Source: Ciona savignyi
Lineage: Eukaryota > Chordata > Ascidiacea > Phlebobranchia > Cionidae
Direction of reading: 5' to 3'
Assembly: GCA_000149265.1 (NCBI GenBank)
Contig: CH002967.1
Location: forward strand, 404,279-468,278
Length of the DNA: 64,000 nt
In this document: in pieces, positions 23,301 through 34,070 of the stretch
How positions within the stretch are numbered: the stretch's first letter is position 1
Layout of the letters: each line of letters opens with the position of its first letter
Notes under the pieces: generated by a model
The model's input: the letters and a program-made list of their open reading frames with translations, nothing else
Databases searched by the model: none
Told to the model about the DNA's origin: nothing
Program-made: the position numbers and the translations under genes

Positions 23301-24865
23301 CGAAAGTGTTTATGACGTTGTTTATGTTATTGTTACGACATAGAAGGGTGACAGTCGTGGGAAAATAAGGACTACAAGTAAGTGTGGTTTGTTTATAGTT
23401 GACTACAGACAGTTTACCCGATTAATTTTTTTTACCCATGATAGGAAAGGGTTATATATTATAACGGTTTATGAAACTACCGTGTTTATTATTAGGCCAC
23501 ACAACTATATAGAAAAAATTTGAATTTTTTTGAAAATTTGAAAATTTTGAATTTCTACTCCAAAAAATTTCTCAATTTTAATAATTTCAACTTACGGACA
23601 GCGGCATTGGTTTTTACGAACGCTTGCTGGGAAACCACCGCGGGAACTCCCCTTGAACTGTCTCCGATCGAACCTTCCCCGTCAGCGCTAACAGCAGTGC
23701 GGTGAAAGCACCATGGTACTCCTAATACGTCAGTATTCCAGCAGCAACCTAAATGAATGTTTAATGAATAGGTTGGACCGGATAAATATTGTTATCGAGG
23801 AAATAAACGGTAAAATCTGATGTCGTTTTCGATGGTTTATTATCCCAGGTTTTAATCTATTTAATTACACTGTTTTGATCGGGGCTTGCTCAGATGTACA
23901 ACTTACGCCTACATTCTAGTTGCTAGAGCCGACTCATTAGATACCACTTGGTTGAAGTAATATAAAGTGGCTTGCTCCGGTGCACAGTAATACACCTTAT
24001 GCACACAGTCAAGGTGCTGGAGCTATTACAGTGTGTGGATAATCAGACATAACTTTTTATATGATCAACTCATTACACACCACTGGTTTGTTGCAAAGTA
24101 AAGTGGCTTGCTTAGGTGCACAGTAATCCACCTCACGCACATTGTCAAGTTGATGTAGTTCAGGCAAGAATATTCATTTGGAAAACTTATAATACTAAAA
24201 GTTACCACTGGCTTGGAGAAATAAAAAGTAGCGTGCTTAGGTACACAATAATACACCCCATGCCCACAGTGGAGCTGCTAGAGCTATTACAATGGTGGGA
24301 TAATCTGACATGACTATTAATTTGGGAGATTCGTTAGATACCACTGGGTTGAAGCAACAAAACGTGTCTTTAAGCATGATAATTCGGTACCTAATTGAGT
24401 GCAAGCTGATGGTTGTATGCCTGGATATCCGCAATCTGTTCTGGCGCTTTGAGGCAAGCATACCTGGCTCTCCGCAAATGATACTGTGGAAACAAAAACA
24501 TGAGGCACAGAAGTCTTTTTTGATAAGATCAAGTCATTACGTGCTTGATATACTATTTTGTCAAATCGCCCATACTTCAATTCACTTTGGAAAGAAATCT
24601 AAATCAAATTAAAACAGAAACGAAATCTAATCCCGAAATAACCATCAAGGTCTAATAAAATACAGACAAAGTAATAATTTTCATCTTTTTGGAGCCGTTT
24701 CTAAAATCGCCTACTCTGGTTTTAAGTTTTTTTTTAATAAGACTGTTGTAAAACTCCATACATTATGCTTCGAAGTCCTCTAGTTAAAGGCATAGTAAAT
24801 CAGACACCATTTTAAGTCAACTTACCGAATAAAAACACCCCGATCAAACACGACAGAAGCTTCAT
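14355..24865 (-). CDS. Secreted trypsin-like serine protease with three trefoil domains
   Basis: Thirteen - strand exons: 24865-24826, 24483-24391, 23748-23596, 22603-22451, 21963-21814, 21267-21039, 19666-19545, 19019-18890, 17776-17624, 16897-16803, 16356-16165, 15323-15181 and 14564-14355. They total 1863 nt, or 620 aa, and are in phase throughout. Order: signal peptide MKLLSCLIGVFLF; trefoil (P) domains at about 19-58 (DCGYPGI, GCCW, PWCF), 100-145 (SCGNLP, GCCYD) and 150-197 (CGFGLS, GCCYH); a Thr-rich, probably O-glycosylated linker at about 206-305; then the S1 protease. Activation would follow K351, before IVGGT. The triad is H395 (TAAHC), D462 (FDIAL) and S554 (GDSGGP). Asp six residues before the serine predicts trypsin-like Arg/Lys cleavage. 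PVCLP and the propeptide VDCGRP suggest a disulfide that keeps the chains joined. The pocket wall is atypical (SIGS for SWG, PAV for PGV). About 22 extra residues lie between H and D. It is probably a secreted mucosal or gut enzyme; the substrate is unknown. Confidence 0.93.
14629..14728. other. Assembly gap (100 N)
   Basis: Exactly 100 N, a placeholder for unknown length, in the last intron of the protease gene. No exon is missing: the exons on both sides join in phase within DTC-TGDSGG. Confidence 0.95.
14770..14860 (-). mobile_element. SINE family A fragment
   Basis: TTGATGGATATTATTGTTAT followed by AATGGGAAAACACAAGGGAC, a degraded tail half next to the gap. Confidence 0.5.
14885..15140 (-). 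mobile_element. SINE family B pieces, tandem
   Basis: A head piece ATTCGGCCACACGGTCGTTC (reversed), then a body with AAACCCATGATGAATTTGTC and CAATTCGGC, then another GTTTCGAACCCATAATGGGT. They lie in protease intron 12, close to the exon ending at 15181. Confidence 0.6.
15322..15490 (-). repeat. Tandem duplication at a splice acceptor (protease intron 11)
   Basis: Two copies about 81-82 bp apart of a unit containing GGATAAGTAGCAGTTAG and GTGTTTAAGCAAGTT. The copy next to the exon supplies the acceptor (CTTATCCTAAAG on the - strand, exon starting at 15323). The distal copy reads CTTATCCTTAAAA and has lost the AG. Confidence 0.75.
15845..16140 (+). mobile_element. SINE family B, tandem copies (reference)
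   Basis: Family B has a head resembling a class II tRNA (Ser/Leu type): GGCCGAATGGTTAACGCGAC, then a spacer with GATACATATAC and AAAAACGGTCTTAGTGAC, then AGCCCATCATGGGTTCGAAA and TTGGCTCGG, often followed by TAAAAAAT. Here one copy (15845-15950) is followed by two partial tandem units (about 15970-16050 and 16055-16140), each with TATGAGCAAGAACAGTCTCA. The array starts 24 bp beyond the donor of the exon ending at 16165. Confidence 0.65.
16915..17050 (+). mobile_element. SINE family B copy
   Basis: GTGGTTAGCAATAGCGGG, then GAACAATACATATACCGACT, AGCCCATCATGGGTTCAAAA and TTGGCTCGGTAAAAAATA. It lies in protease intron 9. Confidence 0.65.
17090..17200 (+). repeat. Dispersed repeat family C copy
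   Basis: Contains AAAACGGAAAAACTACAGTA and GTTAAAACACGTTAGTG, followed by AAAACCTTACATTAGCCTAA. Confidence 0.55.
17380..17605 (+). mobile_element. Two diverged SINE family B copies
   Basis: Copies at about 17380-17480 (AAAAGGTTAACGGGACCGAT) and 17505-17605 (ATAGTTAACGCCGCAGATAT). Both end in a GTTCGAAAATTTGAC-like B-box region, just beyond the donor of the exon at 17624. Confidence 0.55.
17760..18560 (-). repeat. Minisatellite that duplicates a splice acceptor (protease intron 8)
   Basis: Six or seven units of about 116-136 bp. Each includes ATAAATTCTATTTGAATAAG, TAACGCTGTAAAACT and GGTACGCTCTGTGGGTGGA. The last motif is the inverse of the real acceptor plus the first codons of exon 9 (CCACCCACAG, then AGCGTACCC). 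The real site is at 17777. Copies of the motif lie near 18001, 18137 (identical over the splice site), 18272, 18408 and 18535, with a partial one near 17876. Confidence 0.85.
19119..19260 (-). mobile_element. SINE family A, head half
   Basis: From CTGGGTTCAAGCAATGTCTG to the reversed head AACCACCAGACTAACCCGGT. Tail and body are missing. It lies in protease intron 7. Confidence 0.75.
19384..19556 (-). repeat. Tandem repeat that duplicates a splice donor (protease intron 7)
   Basis: Four copies of AACTTACATCGTCCCAGCC (inverse: GGCTGGGACGAT, then GTAAGT). The - strand GT pairs lie at 19544, 19488, 19439 and 19390. The unit is 49 bp; the one nearest the exon is 56 bp. The first copy is the true end of exon 7 with its donor; the others repeat exon end plus donor inside the intron. 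Confidence 0.85.
19880..20000 (-). repeat. Dispersed repeat family C copy, reversed
   Basis: TGTAAGGTTTAAAGGCCACT, TATAACGTGTCTATTCACTG and TGTTTTAACTCCTGTACTTT are the inverse of the family C core. Confidence 0.5.
20750..20840 (-). mobile_element. SINE family B copy, reversed
   Basis: Contains GTATATGTATCGGTCGCGTT followed by AACCATTTGGCTACACGACC, the inverse of the B head. It lies in protease intron 6. Confidence 0.6.
21308..21402 (+). mobile_element. SINE family B copy
   Basis: GTTGCCGAGTGATTAACGCG, then AAAAACGGTTTTAGTGACGA and GCCCATCATAAGGTTACC. It starts about 40 bp from the protease exon at 21267. Confidence 0.65.
21495..21590 (+). mobile_element. SINE family A tail fragment
   Basis: AACGGTGATCGCGAGGTAAT, TTATTCACGGAGATAAAATT and GAATATCTTATTC; diverged. 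Confidence 0.5.
22085..22160 (-). mobile_element. SINE family B copy, reversed
   Basis: GCTAAGTTTCGAACGAGTTC, then a spacer and TTTTCGGCCACACAG. Confidence 0.5.
22665..22865 (+). mobile_element. Two SINE family B copies in tandem
   Basis: Copies at about 22665-22770 (GTGGTTAAACGGTTAATGCC, ending in a CCCGGTAAAAAATGG tail) and 22778-22865 (GTGACCGAATGGTTGATGTA, AGTGACAAGCCTATCATGGG). They lie in the intron upstream of the trefoil-2 exon. Confidence 0.6.
23251..23258. promoter_or_regulatory. CRE/ATF-type octamer
   Basis: TGACGTCA palindrome, followed 10 bp later by GCGTCATAA, in protease intron 3. It is a candidate bZIP site by motif only. Confidence 0.35.
23880..24300 (-). repeat. Degenerate tandem repeat in protease intron 2
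   Basis: Four units, at about 23885, 23970, 24111 and 24231, contain GTGGCTTGCTTAGGTGCACA, GTAATACACC and GCTGGAGCTATTACAGTGTG-like blocks. Spacing is 85-141 bp. The last block resembles SINE A sequence AATAGCTCC. Confidence 0.6.
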
Positions 24866-24879
24866 ATTTTTAGCGGTGT

Positions 24880-25560
24880 CTGGTAAAAGATAAACTGTTA
24901 AAAATTGATCGTTGCTGCATGGAATAAAAAAAGGGAATATAAAAGGAATTTGGGTTAATTGTAAAACGCGACCAATACCAACTATACAAATACATGCTTA
25001 AAGTCGAGCACATTAGTGGTTCGAACCTTAGTGCAGTAGCAAAAAAACAAAAAAAACTGTAAAGTGCGACCGGGTCTAAAAGGTTTAAAACACACCTAAT
25101 CCTGTGTTACTTAAAGGTTAAAGCTGTACAACATGTACAGTGTCGTAATGGTGAATTTTGGTTATGGCACATAATCAATTATTATCTTGGCTGGCATGCC
25201 AGCGATTTCCGGTATAGATTGGTCACAAGAAAATTAGCTAAATCACGCTGTTTTTAAGGAAGTGACATCATTTTATTGCCGCACAGCATTTTTATAACTT
25301 AAAATGCTCTATGAATGCCTAAACGATTTCGTTGAAACAAAAACCAGCCGTATTTATTTTTTTAGAGCTTTTTTTCTAAAAATACCTTAATTTATGCATT
25401 GAAACTCAAAACGTATACATACGACAATCAAGAATTACAAAAATGTACTAAAAAGTAAAAGGAAATAAACAAAAAAATAATTTAGTAAAAAATCTTAACT
25501 TTTTCTTACCTTGATTTTCTCGTTATCCACTGTGACGTGATAGTAGCAGCTGTTACCAAT
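24880..25560 (-). promoter_or_regulatory. Candidate 5' UTR exon and intron of the protease gene
   Basis: On the - strand a good acceptor (ATCTTTTACCAG) sits at 24881-24880, 14 nt before the ATG. A donor (ATCAAG, then GTAAGA) lies at 25509-25508. A noncoding first exon ending at 25510 would join to 24879. There is no ATG in the roughly 50 bases before the donor. A spliced-leader acceptor is the alternative, as tunicates trans-splice many mRNAs. The upstream sequence holds a TGTGACGTGATAG CRE-like site. Confidence 0.4.
24950..25050 (+). mobile_element. Diverged SINE family B copy
   Basis: TAAAACGCGACCAATACCAA, then GTGGTTCGAACCTTAGTGCA and a poly(A)-rich end. Confidence 0.5.
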
Positions 25561-27464
25561 ATGGCCTACTAACTAATACCTGTTTAATAACTTTGATTAA
25601 CATAAATCGATAAATAAAGTAATATTAAACTGGGTATAAAAATAAAACAAACGTGCATTTTGGTCAAATATTAATGTTTATTATTTTTGTAATATAGGGA
25701 AAATAAAAAATTATAAACTTGCAATTTCTTAAAATATAGAAATTATTTTGGATCACTTTATAACTTAAAAGAATAAGACATCTTTAACATGCAGTCCATG
25801 GTTTGTAATGGCATTTTATCAATGGTAGTTTAGTCAGCATATTGTTTGAATGTCTTTTAACTTAGACTGCGAAAATAATTAATCGCATCTTAATTTTATT
25901 AAGCATAGTCTATTTAATTTGCTCATTTAAAACAATAATCAAAGGAAAACACACAATTTAGCACAATATTAGAGGAAAACTGTAAAAACAACAGTCTTAT
26001 ATCCTTATAGCATATTATGTAAAACTAGTATTTAAACAATTAAAAAAAATATATGGTTGCGTCCGCAAAATTAAATTTGTTGATTTAATTCACACTTGGC
26101 GTGATTAAAACGTCCCTCCGACTTCTAACCTTTCGCGATTATCCCTTTAAATTCGAATCAATTCTGTCCAAATTGTCGCGTAATAATCGACTTCCTTCGG
26201 CTGATAATGAGATTGCTAATGATCGAGTTGCATCTGTCCTGCGAGGCGTGTGTGTGACCTCACAGTGGTGATCGTGACGTTGCATCGGGCCAAGTAGTGC
26301 CCGCAGCAATGAAAGTGGCACCACCGGTAGTGGCTGACACGCGTTTCACCATAACATTTTATGATAAAATCCACCCTAATCGTACACAATGCAATTCACC
26401 CGAGACATATACAAACTTCACGTTTTTCTACTTTTTTACCATTTCAGGGCACTGCACCGTTTAACTATAGTTTCGTTGCTTTTTTCGCGTTTTATGCATA
26501 AGTCAACCGGTGCAAACATGACTTGCAATCGACAGTTTGTTTTACTTACACAGTTATCCAACCTTTCCACTGACCCCCCTCCACGTATACCCAATGCCGC
26601 AATTACTTTGATTACAAAACGTCATAATGGCGAATTGTCTTTTCCCGCATTCCGGGCAATCTACACATAAAGCCGGTATCTGCAGTATTGATTGCGCTTT
26701 ACTAAACTTCTTTCTTAACATTTCTATTCATAATCTTTTTTCATAAGATATTAATATTTTTAGTATATTGTACATATTATTCCAAATATTTCATTTAGTT
26801 AATATGTTGTATCCTTATGTGTTATAATATTATATGATGTTAATTTGTATTGACTTAATTTAACTACTGTAGTTTTGCCGTTTATTCTTTTTTTAATGAA
26901 TAATCATTTTCAGATTAATTATTTTAACGTGAAAGCCACAATTCAATTAAAATGAACTTTCCGGTCGAGTACACTGTACAATAAATGCATCAACTCAACG
27001 ACCAGTTCACAACACATTTCCCCGAGACAGCTAGTCCATCAGCAACTGTACTACCGGTCACACGACCATAAACACTTCCCGCACTAACCTTTACCGTGTA
27101 TTGGACGGCTGTAAAAATCTTGTAAACCCATTTACGGAACGCTCTAGCCTTTTCAAGTGTAAATTGTGCTAAAACTGATAATATTATAACCTTGGTATAT
27201 TAGTTACAATAAATTAACTGATAATTGGTACAAGCAAATAAAAACGTAAATACAGTTTTACAATTTCTACCCTTAAAAAAATTAAGCCTTATTTTCGCTT
27301 AAATTATAAGTAAATCATAATTATTACGCAACAATCAAAAACTTTTAAGAACAATAATAATAAATGCAATATGCTAAGCTGAGACGATTTATACTTTCTA
27401 TAAACTGACAGTAACATTTTCTACATTAAAACACTATTAAATTATTAGTGAAACACATTAAATA

Positions 27465-27570
27465 ATCCTATATTATCAAATTATTCTACATTATCAATTT
27501 ATTCTACATTATCAATTTATTCTACATTATCAATTTATCCTACATTATCAATTTATCCTACATTATTAAA
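27465..27570. repeat. 18-bp minisatellite
   Basis: About five units of TTCTACATTATCAATTTA, the last two beginning TCC instead of TTC. Confidence 0.85.
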
Positions 27571-30372
27571 CTGTTAAATTAGTAGTAGAATACGTTGAAT
27601 TACAAACATAATTGTTTTTAACACTTAGATGGACGAAATAAACTTAAAAACAAATGCAGAAAAGATTATTTTAAATCGATTTTCCACTTACTAGCAAGCA
27701 ACTGGTCTGTTTCACTTTGAAATAAAATACCGCGTTCTGTTGGCTCATATATAAACGTTGGTTAGTTGCGCCTTTTTCTATTTTTTCTGCGAAACATTTA
27801 GAACACGCTTTATCGTGTGAATGCGCCGTGCAAATAAATACTTGCTACCAGTTTCTGCAGAAATGTATAATTCTGGACGAAAATTATGTCTTGTTTTCGA
27901 AGGAACTTAAAAACAACAACAAAAACAAATAAACCGTACTTTGCCTACATATCTATTGTTACTTATAGGCCTAAGCAATTTACATTAAAGTTTACATTAA
28001 AAGTCCGTTTTCTTATGCCATTTTACGTGGCATAAGAAAACAGAACTATCTAAGCAAAATCCTATATATTTATTATGTCATTTATTTAAACTTAAAATAA
28101 TTCTTTAAAATTAAAGATAAAAATCCATTAAATACCCACAGGTTAAATTAACCGACCTAATATTGATTATCATCCAAATAATCGGATTTGAAATTCAACC
28201 TGTCAATTTTTCGTAATCGCTTTCAGTTCTTGGGATAATATATTTCGGGGAACTTTCATGCTCATAACACACCTATTATTTGTGACGCGTCGGTTTGAGG
28301 TTAAGTGTTTCTGAAAACCTTGTTAGAAAACAAACCACTGTCGATATTTTTACGGATTGTCGAAAGCAATTTTTCTCAACAATTTTTTGTTAAAGCCAAA
28401 TTCAAAACTTAAAAGTATGCCGTAGCGTTTAAACCACAACACGAAAGTCGTGGTTTAAGATCCAAGTCCAAACTAAACGCTTGGATATCAGCATATAACA
28501 TATATTATATGCTGGTAGAAAATTTAACTTGAATTAAATGGGTTTTGACAATGCGCCGGTGACCTAATGTAACGCGGGAGTTTCCATTCGAAATGCCAGG
28601 TAACTGTTGTGTACAATTTACATAACAATTTGCATAACTCATGCCTTCCGCACGCTGTATATTGACACACTTTATACTTCTTAATCCGACCCGTAAAGTG
28701 ATAGTAATGACAAGTTTGCATGAAAATTATTGTGCATTCGGTATGAAATTATTGTACACCAACAGCCTTTATGCGAAGACGCAAAAAACTCTTAGCAAAA
28801 AGGCTTAGGGTTTGTCAGAGTAATCCAAACTAAATCTCTTTGGTATAATGCCGTGCGCTTACAAAGCCTATGATCCATTGACATAGTATGATTTATTATT
28901 TGCTTTTTTATATTTACGTTGAGGTAGTACAGCGGTATTAGAAGTAAAAAATCGAAAAAAAACGGAGTCGTTAAAAACATGTTAGTGTAAAAAATAGAAA
29001 AAATGTTCAGAATCGACACACCAATATTTGTTGTCCCCTTAGGTAAAGTCGGATAAGGTAACTTGCGGGAAATAGGAATGTTGAATAACCACGGAAAGTC
29101 GGGTAAAAGCCACACCAGCGGGTGTACAAAATGTAACTTGAGATCACGATTGCCCGAACTGTGGTTTTCGTAAACTGCCTTACAAAACTCATTTCATATG
29201 TCAAACCACATAACGTTCAACCAGCATATACTCTAAGGTGTTTTATATTTCCCCCGGCATTTTATAAGGGAAGCTATACTTTATTGAAAAAACGAATTAG
29301 TATTTTTTTAAGCAGTAAATTTTAGGATATTTAAGCTGTGCGGGAAGGACGCTTCAAAATGCAAAATTTGGTGACTTTTCTCCTTCGCAAAATTAGAGTA
29401 AACACAATCTAAACCAATTGTTTGTTTGTGTTTACAAATCATTAACTGCGTTTTCCTACGTATACGGACATATCGAGAAGATTCATCACTTTTGCACACC
29501 AATACATAGAGATACTGCAAAAACTTTATTTCTGTTCTTATATTTGTGTTGATATTTAAGCAATTAACAGTAAAAGTTCTAAATAAAATTCATTTTATAT
29601 TTTGTTACCGTTTTATCGAAGTATAATTGGATCACACCGGAATAAAAAAAAGGTCAAATTTGATTTAGTCAGTTTAGAAATCTTTTACAACTTGTTTGAA
29701 ATCCAATTGAAGACTGGATGAACGGACACGGGGTAATATAAGGCCACATCAAAGCATCTACTATTAACATGATAGTTTAATAAGTTCGGACCGATCTCAT
29801 TACTTGACATAAACCGTATAAGCTTTGTAGGTGAAACGCCCCAGGAACTGGTTTTCTTATAGATTCGTTTTAATTTTAACACATTAGTATTTGTGACGGT
29901 TTCCTGTTAAAAAAATACAAAGTGTCTCCAGTTTATTTGGATTTGTATGGAAAACACTATTTGCGAACTGAGATTTTTTATCTTTTTAGCCTTAATCGGG
30001 ATTCAAACTTGATATCCTTGGTTCTTTAACGCGTAGTAGATTTTAACACTTTAACGTGGGTTCTTTAACCCGTATTCGTTTATTCCCTCAAATTAACCCG
30101 GGATCTCAAATTTACATCCAGGTCTTGCAATCACGCCATGTTTGTTTGCCGATTCTCATTTCGGCACGACGTAAACCTATCGCGTATTATCGATTACAAC
30201 GATCTTTAATTCACGTTTTTCCTTAACGTTACTTTAGGGTTATCAGCATGGTGTTCTACCGTGCGATCTCTGCCTAATATTAAAATCTTTCTCAGGCGCT
30301 CATCGCGATCGTGCAACGCGCGATAGCTCAATTGTTCACGATCCCTACCCGACGTGATAGAAATGGTGTTTG

Positions 30373-30380
30373 TGACGTCA
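30373..30380. promoter_or_regulatory. CRE/ATF-type octamer in a GC-richer island
   Basis: TGTGACGTCACAATGG surrounds the palindrome TGACGTCA. Another, TGACGTAA, lies at 30686. Both are 6 kb upstream of Rab4. Motif evidence only. Confidence 0.35.
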
Positions 30381-31516
30381 CAATGGCAGAAAGGATTCAT
30401 ACATGGTGCTACCGGGCGAGGTTTATTTTTAGCCAATATCCGTTTTCCGTGTAGGTGATTTTTACTTGGAAACACTGTCTCATATTCGATGTGGAAACAC
30501 TTGTATTTAAATTACTATTTCTTTTGGCAATATACAGATTTTATCCGTAATTCTAAAATTGCAACTGGGACGATTTTACGAAAGCCTTTGATGATGCAAA
30601 TTGTACCAAAAAATTCGCTAACGGTAATTGGCCAATCTATTGTACACGTCACAGACGTCGTAAAACAATACCGCGATCTGCAATGTGACGTAACAAAGGA
30701 ATTTAATTCCTTGTGACCGACGTTTGACCATAGGTCGAATTAACAGGCAGCGACCCGCATACAATTTCCCTGAGGGCAAACTGCAACCGCCGACCGGTGT
30801 TTGTTGCAAAACTGCCACCGAGGGCCGTAAATACCTTTCCCTGTTAAAAATATTCTTCTTTTCGCAAGTATGGCGCTATGGTTTTCGTATTAGTTGATAT
30901 ACAAATGTTCAATAAGATTAGAGACACTATCTACCAAATAAAACTATGGTGTTTTTTTATATTTTTTAATTAAATTTGTTTCCATATTTAACTTGACTGT
31001 GTGTTCAATAAAAACTTTGATTTTGTTTGTATTTCAACGTAATTATTATTGTATTGTAAACTGACTAAATGTTTATTTAATAAAAACTTAAAAATGTGTT
31101 TACTTTTTTATATCTTACTTCAGAGTGCACCTGCCTTTGGCCGCAATATTTTTTTAAACCTTCTTCAAATCGGGACGTCATTGTTATGGCCACGCACACA
31201 TAACCCCCAACAAAAAGGTTAAAAATATGAGTGTTAACGTCCTTTTAAGTGTGAGTTAATAACGCTCAAAAATTTAAAGCTTTGCCGCAATGGACCATAT
31301 AAACCGTTTTCATCTCGTAACAACTTTACACTTAAGTCAGCAACGCCAATATGTATAACCGAGAATGGTAAAAACGGCTTAAAATAAAATGGTATGGTAT
31401 TGGCGCAAGAATATTATTCCCCAAACCGTTGTTTGGGTATTTTGATCCTAACAATACAAAATAAAATAATGTTTTTACCTTATTTCAAAATATTGACATA
31501 ATCGTTGCCCTTATGG

Positions 31517-31616
31517 NNNNNNNNNNNNNNNNNNNNNNNNNNNNNNNNNNNNNNNNNNNNNNNNNNNNNNNNNNNNNNNNNNNNNNNNNNNNNNNNNNNN
31601 NNNNNNNNNNNNNNNN
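31517..31616. other. Assembly gap (100 N)
   Basis: Exactly 100 N, a placeholder gap in intergenic sequence. A small gene could be hidden here. Confidence 0.95.
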
Positions 31617-32089
31617 TTGGCTGGTAACTTAATTCAAAAATTGCCCAATTTACTTGTTAACCAATACAACCTATTAGATCGTCACCCGTAATCATGTAAA
31701 GAATTCCTAGATTTCGGGTATGAAATGATTTATGGACGATTTAAACTGTACATTATTTCGACACAATGTCACGCATACGATTGGCTATACTAACAAACAT
31801 TCTAGAAGATAAACAAATTCAGTTGTGTCGTCATAAAGACTGTTTGTAAGCAGCTCTAGAACATGTAATCTGTTTGTCACAATTAACTCTGTTTCTCAAA
31901 ACAAAACGACTCGACGAGTGTACAGCTGATAACTGGGAAAACAAAAAGGTAAGCAGTGTAGTTTATATTGAAGCAATTAATTAAAGCAAATAATGTAAAA
32001 AATAACAAAAATTGTTTAAAATATCTGAAAAAAATCCCGAGTTCATTATACAGATAAAAAATATTTATTAAATCAAATTAAAAAAAGTT

Positions 32090-32161
32090 GGGCCTGTCCG
32101 GGATTTGAACCCGGGACCTCTCGCACCCAAAGCGAGAATCATGCCCCTAGACCAACAGGCC
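32090..32161 (-). tRNA. tRNA-Pro (anticodon TGG)
   Basis: Seventy-two nt on the - strand. The acceptor stem GGCCTGT pairs with ACAGGCC, the A box is TGGTCTAGGGGC, and the anticodon stem CTCGC/GCGAG encloses the loop TTTGGGT (anticodon TGG). The T arm CCCGGGTTCAAATCCCGG contains the B box. There is no intron. It is followed by a run of seven T, the expected Pol III terminator. All stems pair, so it is probably functional. Confidence 0.97.
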
Positions 32162-33878
32162 ACGACTATTAATAGAGCGAAACCTACTATAGTATGGGAG
32201 TCGCGCTTTCTCTTAAGACCTAAGAATCGCTTTGTAAATTGAGTGGTACTTTACAGCGTTTATTATATATGTGGGTTTTTAAAGTGTGTGTTTAACTACC
32301 AACTAGCATGTTTTCGTGTAATATTTTAACATGGCACGAAAACGTTATACTTTTAACCCATGTCATTTCCTTAGCCATGTTTTACAGCCACACATTTGTT
32401 CAAATAATTACGCTGTTCCTTAACAATGCACTTTATATTACTATTATTAGATTTCCGAATAGTGACAATGGAAATTGGACGTCACATATTGCTTGCGGGC
32501 AGTACACTTTACCAGTCAGATTCTGGCTTGTTTAACAAGTGAGGCATTTGTGACGTGACAATAACACTTCCGTCACTAATTTTTCAATGTAAACACTCTC
32601 AAAATAACCTGGAAATGCTAGGGGTCTAGCAACGGGTTTTTATCGTAAGTTGTTTTATTGTAGTAGATAACTAGGCATATTTCTCTGTGCGCCTATCCAA
32701 ACATATAAAGCTTTTTTACTAAATAATTAAAAGATGGCCCAGTAACGGATATTTCTTACGTTGTTTTATCGTGGTAACTGACGTGGCGTGGTTTTTGCGC
32801 ATTTCCAAACCTATTTGGCCCCTTTTACTGATTAATTAAAACACAAAGGGCTGACGTGTTTTACTTTAACCTGATTTTTCTAATTCAATATGTAAATACG
32901 TTCTACTGTTTAAATGAAATGGTCAAATTTTACTCTTAGTAATGAACAATTCTTCAAGAAACATTCATTTATTAAAAGTTTTTATTTTCAGTAGCTTGAT
33001 AATTTTGGCGTTGTTTTGTTCTCTTGTGACGTAATATTCGTGTCTGTTTTTGTTAATGAAAGTTGCCCATATACGGCATATTACGTCATAGGGACACGAG
33101 GAATTCTCAGTTACAATTATATTCAGCGTTTACAGCTGTATTCTGGCAGCTATGGTTCGATATTACGTTTGCTGCATTAAGCTTATCGTGTTTTTTTTAT
33201 CCCAAAAACGTAAGACGATTAAAAAAAACGACCACAATAAATTTTAGAACTAAAACTGGTAGAAATAATACTACAATACAGCATAACAAGTAAAAAAGGC
33301 TCAAACCGAAGGTTTTAGAAACGAAGATGCAAAATGTTATGTTTTTTCATTGCTTACCGCTGCCAGTGACCAATCATGTCTTATTCTTTGAAATGAAGCA
33401 AGAGAAGTTATACGAATATGAACTGGTTACTTCATCAGTGCAGAATAACACGGCTACCGGAGAGCATTGCCGTATTCGAAAGGTCAGTAATTGGCACGAC
33501 TTATTTTGACTGCTATTTGTGCCACGACAAAACATGTTCGAACACACTTATCCAAATTGGGAATTGTCCTGTTAGCTATATCTCTATTTAGAAGCGTATG
33601 ACGTGTACAAAAATCATGTACATTTCGGTCGAATGACTTAATATGTTACTTTTATTTTCCAAAATAAGTTCTACGAAACATTATAATACTTTTTAAAATA
33701 TTACATTATTGTCCTTGATGGTAATAGATAACTCGTCGAAACAGTTCTATACGAAACTAATCCACTGAATAATGAACTAGAACGTTTTTCTAGCGGCAGT
33801 TTCAATTTCATTTTCTTTATGTTTTCTTTTTTGCACATAGCTTTCTTTATAGTAAAAAAGCAGTATCGTGGCAATTTG
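32162..33878. other. Intergenic region, no gene recognised
   Basis: AT-rich sequence without a recognisable exon. It has CRE-like sites TGACGTAA at 33027 and TTACGTCA at 33081, and a TGTGACGTGACAAT site near 32550. Confidence 0.5.
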
Positions 33879-34070
33879 GACAGGACATTGCCTGAATACA
33901 GCGGATTAATGGGTCTACTAAATTGAAGGGTCGTGTGAATCATACAAAACATATTGAACTAGCTCCGGAAACCCGACGGTGGGGGCGAGGTGATCTGACG
34001 ATGGCCCGTGTAATAACCCCTTTGGTTTTCCCATTCACGTGGATAAACATGAATATCCCATCCTATCCTC
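33879..34070 (+). mobile_element. SINE family A, 5'-truncated
   Basis: Starts at ACATTGCCTGAATACAGCGG and ends with ATCCCATCCTATCC. Confidence 0.8.

Larger units (their letters stand above)
25600..32089. other. Intergenic region, no gene recognised
   Basis: No open frame has a recognisable domain or a set of phase-matched exons. There are no SINE A copies, in contrast to most of the window. It holds a family C fragment (28954-29005), an 18-bp minisatellite (27465-27570) and GC-richer islands near 26140-26340 and 30230-30480 with TGACGTCA or related sites. It is a plausible regulatory region for the protease or for Rab4. Confidence 0.5.

Noticed and set aside
24310..24612. 100-residue + strand frame
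   Set aside because: Shadow of the trefoil-1 exon on the opposite strand.
26139..26324. - strand frame in a GC-richer island, considered as a lost exon
   Set aside because: No phase-matched partner exons and no recognised motif; a noncoding island is more likely.
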